Part shown: piece by piece, positions 57,307 to 60,431 of the stretch | Layout: every line of letters begins with the position of its first letter | Numbering within the stretch: position 1 is the stretch's first letter | DNA from: Muribaculaceae bacterium | GTDB lineage: Bacteria > Bacteroidota > Bacteroidia > Bacteroidales > Muribaculaceae | Assembly (NCBI GenBank): GCA_022509105.1 | Contig: JAFLTV010000010.1 | Location: 2,030 to 62,460, forward strand | Reading direction: 5' to 3' | DNA: 60,431 bases | Translations under genes and position numbers: made by a program | The notes under the pieces: generated by a model | Database searches by the model: none | Told to the model about the DNA's origin: nothing | Seen by the model: the letters and a program-made list of their open reading frames with translations, nothing else

Positions 57307-57326
57307 ATCTGTTGGATTTATTTCTG

Positions 57327-57334
57327 CAAAATTA
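57327..57334 (-). promoter_or_regulatory. -7 element upstream of fabD
   Basis: TAATTTTG on the minus strand, 20 nt before the fabD ATG. No -33 TTTG is found at the proper spacing. The same 100-nt region also serves prmA on the other strand. Confidence 0.5.
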
Positions 57335-57367
57335 CCCATTTTTATTCATATAATTGTATAATTGAAT

Positions 57368-57375
57368 TATCTTTG
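57368..57375 (+). promoter_or_regulatory. -7 element upstream of prmA
   Basis: TATCTTTG fits TAnnTTTG, 32 nt before the prmA ATG. The -33 position is T-rich (but TTTA rather than TTTG). Confidence 0.5.
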
Positions 57376-57407
57376 CAGACCTTAATAAAGAAGAAACCCT
57401 TTCCATC

Positions 57408-58250
57408 ATGTATGATTATATATCTCTGCGGATTGACGCTAAGCCCTGTAATGAAATAATCACAGACCTCCTTGCCGATGCTTTGGCAGAAATAGACTAT
57501 GAAACTTTCCAGCCCGACGATTCAGGTCTGATGGCATATATCCGCAAAGACTTGTTTTCCATCAATAAAGTGGAAGAGGCGTTGAAGGATTTCCCCATGA
57601 AAGCTGATTTTAAATTCTCATGGGAAACTATTGTGGGTGAAGACTGGAATAAGGAATGGGAACAGAATTATTTCAAACCTATCAATATAGAAGATAAGGT
57701 TGTGGTAAGGTCATCTTTCCATAACGATGCTCCGCAACTGCCGATAGAGATTTTGATAGACCCGAAGATGGCGTTCGGCACAGGCCATCATTCCACCACA
57801 GCGGGGATGGTAAGCCTTATTCTTGACCTTGATTTGAAAGGGAAGTCTGTAATTGACATGGGCACAGGCACCGGAATCCTTGCCATTCTTTGTAAGAAAT
57901 TGGGAGCCTCTGAAGTGACGGCAATAGAAATTGATCCCTTTGCATTGGAAAATGCAGAGGAAAACGGCCTCTTGAATAATGTAAAAATAGATTGGAGGGT
58001 GGGGGATGTAAAAAGTCTTGTAGAATTGAAACCGGCCGATTGTTTTCTTGCCAATATCAATTTAAACGTTATTTTGGCAGATCTGTCGAAATATGTAGAA
58101 AAACTCAAAACAGGGGGCAAGATGCTCTTGAGCGGGTTTTATGAGAAAGACCTCCCTCAAATTGAGAAATCAGCGATTCAATATGAACTTAAAACGCTGA
58201 AAATCAAAATTGATAAAGATTGGGTGGCAATGTTGCTTGAGAAGTTGTAA
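57408..58250 (+). CDS. prmA: Ribosomal protein L11 methyltransferase PrmA
   Basis: 280 residues. PrmA methylates ribosomal protein L11. The SAM-binding site is VIDMGTGTGILAILCKK, preceded by the family-specific PKMAFGTGHHSTTAGM and followed by the DCFLANINLNVI motif, which replaces NPPY. The N-terminal 90 residues form the substrate-recognition domain. It is divergent from fabD. Confidence 0.94.
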   Translation: MYDYISLRIDAKPCNEIITDLLADALAEIDYETFQPDDSGLMAYIRKDLFSINKVEEALKDFPMKADFKFSWETIVGEDWNKEWEQNYFKPINIEDKVVVRSSFHNDAPQLPIEILIDPKMAFGTGHHSTTAGMVSLILDLDLKGKSVIDMGTGTGILAILCKKLGASEVTAIEIDPFALENAEENGLLNNVKIDWRVGDVKSLVELKPADCFLANINLNVILADLSKYVEKLKTGGKMLLSGFYEKDLPQIEKSAIQYELKTLKIKIDKDWVAMLLEKL

Positions 58251-58302
58251 ACTAAGAATAACCGATATTATTGCGAGTTTAACTTTTTTTAAAAACAATA
58301 TT

Positions 58303-58334
58303 TTTGGTTTTGGCGAAAAAATTGAATAATTTTG
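58303..58334 (+). promoter_or_regulatory. Consensus promoter of the second ECF sigma factor gene
   Basis: TTTG at 58303-58306, a 20-nt spacer and TAATTTTG at 58327-58334 match the housekeeping promoter. The leader to the ATG at 58439 is about 98 nt. Confidence 0.78.
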
Positions 58335-58438
58335 TGAGCCGAAAAGTAAAAGACAATTAATTAACAAATCAAATTTAACAACAACATATAAAACATCCTG
58401 CCTATAGAGAGAACTTTACGCAACAAACTAACAAAAGG

Positions 58439-59029
58439 ATGGCAAAAAAAACAAAACTGACCGATGAGCAATTGGTCAAATCTTACGCAGAAGGTAACAA
58501 CGAGGCGTTTGACACACTGTTGAAAAGACATCAGGAGAGAATTTTCAATTACATCTTAAGGATTATCAAAAACGAGGATATCGCTAATGATATTTTCCAG
58601 GAAACCTTTGTAAAGGCAATCCTGACGATCAAGCAGGGACGTTACACCGAAAACGGAAAATTCCCCGCTTGGATATCCAGAATCGCTCATAATCTCATAA
58701 TCGACTATTTCCGTCAGGAAAAGTCGGAAAACCATCAGAGTGCAGATCTTGAAGAGATAGATGTTTTAAACCGTAAAGAACTCTGTGAGGAGACCATTGA
58801 AGATATCCTTATCTCTGATCAGATTAGGGAAGACGTGAGATATCTTATTAAGGAGCTCCCCGAATTGCAGCGCCAGGTGCTGAATATGCGCTATTATCAG
58901 AATCTTTCTTTCAAGGAAATAGCTGAAATCACAGGCGTGAGCATAAACACTGCTCTTGGCCGCATGAGATATGCTATTCTAAATCTTAGAAGAATAGCAA
59001 GTGAAAAGGAGATAGTTTTGACTGTCTGA
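58439..59029 (+). CDS. ECF-type RNA polymerase sigma factor
   Basis: 196 residues. Region 2 is YAEGNNEAFDTLLKRHQERI through WISRIAHNLIIDYFRQ, region 4 is LPELQRQVLNMRYYQNLSFK followed by IAEITGVSINTALGRMRYAI. The linker is 40 residues long and acidic. No anti-sigma factor is encoded next to it. It is expressed from a housekeeping-type promoter rather than a visible self-type promoter. The regulon is unknown. Confidence 0.93.
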   Translation: MAKKTKLTDEQLVKSYAEGNNEAFDTLLKRHQERIFNYILRIIKNEDIANDIFQETFVKAILTIKQGRYTENGKFPAWISRIAHNLIIDYFRQEKSENHQSADLEEIDVLNRKELCEETIEDILISDQIREDVRYLIKELPELQRQVLNMRYYQNLSFKEIAEITGVSINTALGRMRYAILNLRRIASEKEIVLTV

Positions 59030-59060
59030 TAAGTTTTCACGGCAAATAAGAAAAAAATCC

Positions 59061-59093
59061 GAGAAAAGCAAATTTAGCAAAGCTTTTTTACTC
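59061..59093 (+). terminator. Weak terminator after the ECF sigma factor gene
   Basis: GAG-AAAAGC and GCTTTTTTA-CTC flank a 12-nt loop, followed by few T. It is AT-rich and only moderately convincing. Confidence 0.4.
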
Positions 59094-59111
59094 CGAAAGG
59101 TAATAAATTAA

Positions 59112-59171
59112 GGAGGGTCTTCGTTATAAATTTGTAAGCTACCAAACAAATTTATCATGAATTGACCTTCT
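59112..59171. other. Long imperfect hairpin in the sigma factor-rplY gap
   Basis: Perfect 10-nt arms (ATAAATTTGT at 59126-59135 and ACAAATTTAT at 59146-59155) with a 10-nt loop are extended outward by TCGT/ATGA and GGTC/GACC type pairs to about 59112 and 59171, with few mismatches. Each arm also contains TAAATTTG, so the palindrome carries a -7-like box on both strands. The gap 59030-59486 is otherwise non-coding. Below this hairpin, 59172-59340 contains smaller pairings such as GGGCA/TGCCC (59285-59304), but I can name no RNA family. It may be part of an unidentified small RNA. Confidence 0.45.
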
Positions 59172-59370
59172 AATTTTATTGCCTATGGTGAATGATTACT
59201 CATCGATAATATGTGGAGATGAAGGCTCCCGAGCAAAGAGATCGCCAAGGGAAAGCTCCATTAACTTAATAAAACAATTCGCAAGGGCATATATGTCGGT
59301 GCCCGGTTCCGAACTATTATATATATTGGCCAACTAAACCGTTATAAAAAAGCGGAAATAGGCCGAAAAT

Positions 59371-59401
59371 TTTGTCAGGATTGAAATTCTGACTAATTTT
59401 G
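59371..59401 (+). promoter_or_regulatory. Consensus promoter of rplY
   Basis: TTTG at 59371-59374, a 19-nt spacer and TAATTTTG at 59394-59401 match the consensus. The leader of about 80 nt starts with a hairpin. Confidence 0.8.
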
Positions 59402-59404
59402 CAA

Positions 59405-59430
59405 TTGCAAGCGATAGGATTTGCTTGCAA
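59405..59430 (+). promoter_or_regulatory. Leader hairpin at the 5' end of the rplY transcript
   Basis: TTGCAAGC and GCTTGCAA form a perfect 8-bp stem with a 10-nt loop, right at the inferred transcript start. It may stabilise the mRNA or serve as a protein-binding site for feedback by the ribosomal protein. Confidence 0.5.
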
Positions 59431-59486
59431 ATGAAACCGTGTGATGGGAAATTTGTAAAAACTTATTTTGAGTAACACAAAAAACA

Positions 59487-60185
59487 ATGAAAAAATTTGA
59501 ATTAAAGGCAGAGGCTCGTCCCGTTGTAGGCAAGAAGTCTCTCAGAGCCCTCAGAGCAGAAGGTAAAATCCCTGCAGTGTTGAATGGTGGTAAAATCGTT
59601 GATTTGCCTTATAACGAACCATTGAAAGAGGGTGAAAGAATCGTTGAGATCGATGTAGTGAAAGATGCTAAAGGAAGAAAGGTTCAGGATAAGAATCTGA
59701 AAAAGAACCGTGGCATCATCACAACTGATATCGCAGTGAAAGAGGAAGATGTAAGAAAGCTTATCTACACTCCCGATATTTTTGAAATAGACATGGAGCT
59801 TAACGGAGAAACTCGTAAAGCAGTTATGAAAGACCTCCAGTTCCAGCCTGTTAAAGACAATGTATTGCATATTGATTTTCTTGAGGTAGGTCCTGAGAAA
59901 CCAATCGTAATGGAAGTGCCTGTTAAGATTGAAGGTCACGCAGAAGGTGTTAAAGCCGGTGGTAAATTGCAGCTCTCCATGCGTAAACTTAAAGTGAAAG
60001 CTATCTACGACCAGATTCCTGAAAGATTGGTGATCAATGTAGACCATCTCGGACTTGGCAAGAGTATAGCAGTTGGTGATCTGCATTTCGAAGGTCTTGA
60101 GCTTATCAATGCTAAGAATGCAGTGGTATGTGCCGTACAGCTCACAAGAGCAGCTCGTGGTGCCGCAGCCAAAGCAGAAGCATAA
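59487..60185 (+). CDS. rplY: 50S ribosomal protein L25/Ctc
   Basis: 232 residues. The N-terminal L25 domain binds 5S rRNA (ELKAEARPVVGKKSLRALRAEG, here noted in two parts ELKAEARPVVGKK and SLRALRAEGKIPAVLNGG), and the C-terminal Ctc/TL5 domain begins with VGPEKPIVMEVPVKIEG. It seems longer than usual Bacteroidetes relatives as I remember them: after VLNGGK there is an added charged stretch (about 37-75) before DIAVKEEDVRKLIYTP. The last residues are GAAAKAEA. Behind the stop codon lies a tandem array that repeats this gene end. Confidence 0.93.
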   Translation: MKKFELKAEARPVVGKKSLRALRAEGKIPAVLNGGKIVDLPYNEPLKEGERIVEIDVVKDAKGRKVQDKNLKKNRGIITTDIAVKEEDVRKLIYTPDIFEIDMELNGETRKAVMKDLQFQPVKDNVLHIDFLEVGPEKPIVMEVPVKIEGHAEGVKAGGKLQLSMRKLKVKAIYDQIPERLVINVDHLGLGKSIAVGDLHFEGLELINAKNAVVCAVQLTRAARGAAAKAEA

Positions 60186-60431
60186 TTACATTAAAAGGCT
60201 CGCTCAGGAGGAGAAAGCTTCGCAGCCAAAGCTGAAGCATAATTTCATTAAAAGACTCGCTCAGGAGGAGAAAGCTTCGGAGAAGCATAATTTCGTTAAA
60301 AGACTCGCTCAGGAGGAGAACGCTTCGGAGAAGCATAATTACATTAAAAGGCTCGCTCAGGAGGAGAACGCTTCGGAGAAGCATAATTACATTAAAAGGC
60401 TCGCTCAGGAGGAGAAAGCTTCGCAGCCAAA
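60165..60431 (+). repeat. 48/57-bp tandem array derived from the rplY 3' end
   Basis: Starting with the last codons of rplY, units begin with TTAAAA at 60191, 60248, 60296, 60344 and 60392. Spacings are 57, 48, 48, 48 bp, and the fifth copy is cut by the window edge. Each unit contains CTCGCTCAGGAGGAGAA, then a small hairpin (GCTTC/GAAGC), and a GAAGCATAA end. The 57-bp type (copy 1, and apparently the truncated copy 5) has a 9-bp insertion with GCAGCCAAAGCT, which itself can pair. All spacings are multiples of 3, so in the rplY frame each complete unit reads KxRSGGExF...EA then a stop. Confidence 0.92.

Noticed and set aside
59172..59340. A possible tRNA (GGTTCCGAAC resembles a T-arm).
   Set aside because: No acceptor stem, anticodon arm or correctly spaced D-arm could be matched, so it is reported only as unassigned region.
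59502..60086. A 194-residue minus-strand ORF antisense to rplY.
   Set aside because: It is a Phe/Cys/His-rich composition typical of the shadow of a Lys/Glu-rich gene; rplY on the other strand is a clear family member.
60142..60384. An 80-residue minus-strand ORF with a 16-residue Leu-rich repeat across the tandem array.
   Set aside because: Its openness and periodicity follow from the 48-bp unit being a multiple of 3. It has no ribosome binding site or promoter and begins inside the array.
60191..60431. A CRISPR-like array.
   Set aside because: The units are contiguous with no unique spacers, period varies 48/57, and no cas genes are nearby.

Overview
The window reads as a chromosomal segment of a Bacteroidales bacterium, most plausibly a gut Muribaculaceae or Prevotella-like lineage. 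This is inferred from three things: at least seven promoters matching the Bacteroidetes housekeeping consensus (TTTG, 19-20 nt, TAnnTTTG); a type IX secretion system (T9SS) core locus with secreted proteins carrying T9SS-like C-terminal tails; and gene families such as DUF5106, DUF4292, DUF4136 and PorT. No phage, transposon, CRISPR array, rRNA or tRNA was recognised. The region looks like stable housekeeping chromosome, densely packed in operons.

Layout. 1-2.2 kb: the end of one and a complete second secreted protein with T9SS-type tails (+). 2.2-8.4 kb: a thiamine operon (-), thiD-thiS-thiE/tenI-like-thiE-thiG-thiC-thiH, behind a consensus promoter and a TPP riboswitch whose terminator abuts the thiD start codon. 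8.4-13.4 kb: speA, truA, ligA and a 48-codon exported peptide coupled to ligA (-). 13.4-18.9 kb: a BadF/GlcNAc kinase-like protein, DUF5106, DoxX, mnmA, DUF151 nuclease, an ArgC-like protein lacking the catalytic cysteine, and a short SSB (-). 19-26.9 kb: crcB, an ECF sigma factor, a DEAD-box helicase, a BASS transporter, an MTA/SAH nucleosidase, a dihydrouridine synthase, DUF486, a UDG-fold protein and an MscS channel. 27-33.5 kb: tryptophanase (-), then ferredoxin, dut, a TPR protein, DUF4292 and an EnvC-like protein (+). 33.5-36.1 kb: a flippase and a GT2 glycosyltransferase. 36.2-43 kb: porT-porP-porK-porL-porM-porN (-). 43.1-45.8 kb: dgt and a TPM/zinc-ribbon membrane protein (+). 45.7-49.1 kb: pyrE, SRPBCC, a Rieske-like lipoprotein, a LysE exporter and a secreted protein (-). 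49.3-53.7 kb: a GH31 glycosidase and prmC-recX-comF (-). 53.9-57.3 kb: two lipoproteins and fabD-asd. 57.4-60.4 kb: prmA, a second ECF sigma factor, a 457-nt non-coding stretch with a long hairpin, and rplY followed by a tandem array.

How the genes work together. The T9SS locus encodes the PorL/PorM motor, the PorK/PorN ring and the outer-membrane PorP and PorT. The two proteins at the left edge are plausible cargo, and the flippase and glycosyltransferase could contribute to surface glycans. The thi operon makes both thiamine halves and joins them, but thiF is not in the cluster.

The most unusual items are: the 48/57-bp tandem array after rplY, each complete unit of which repeats the rplY C-terminal codons and stop; the ligA-coupled exported peptide, which looks like the N-terminal stub of a larger family; the riboswitch terminator flush against the thiD ATG; the cysteine-less ArgC paralogue; and the unexplained long hairpin upstream of rplY. 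All functions are read from sequence alone, without database searches.
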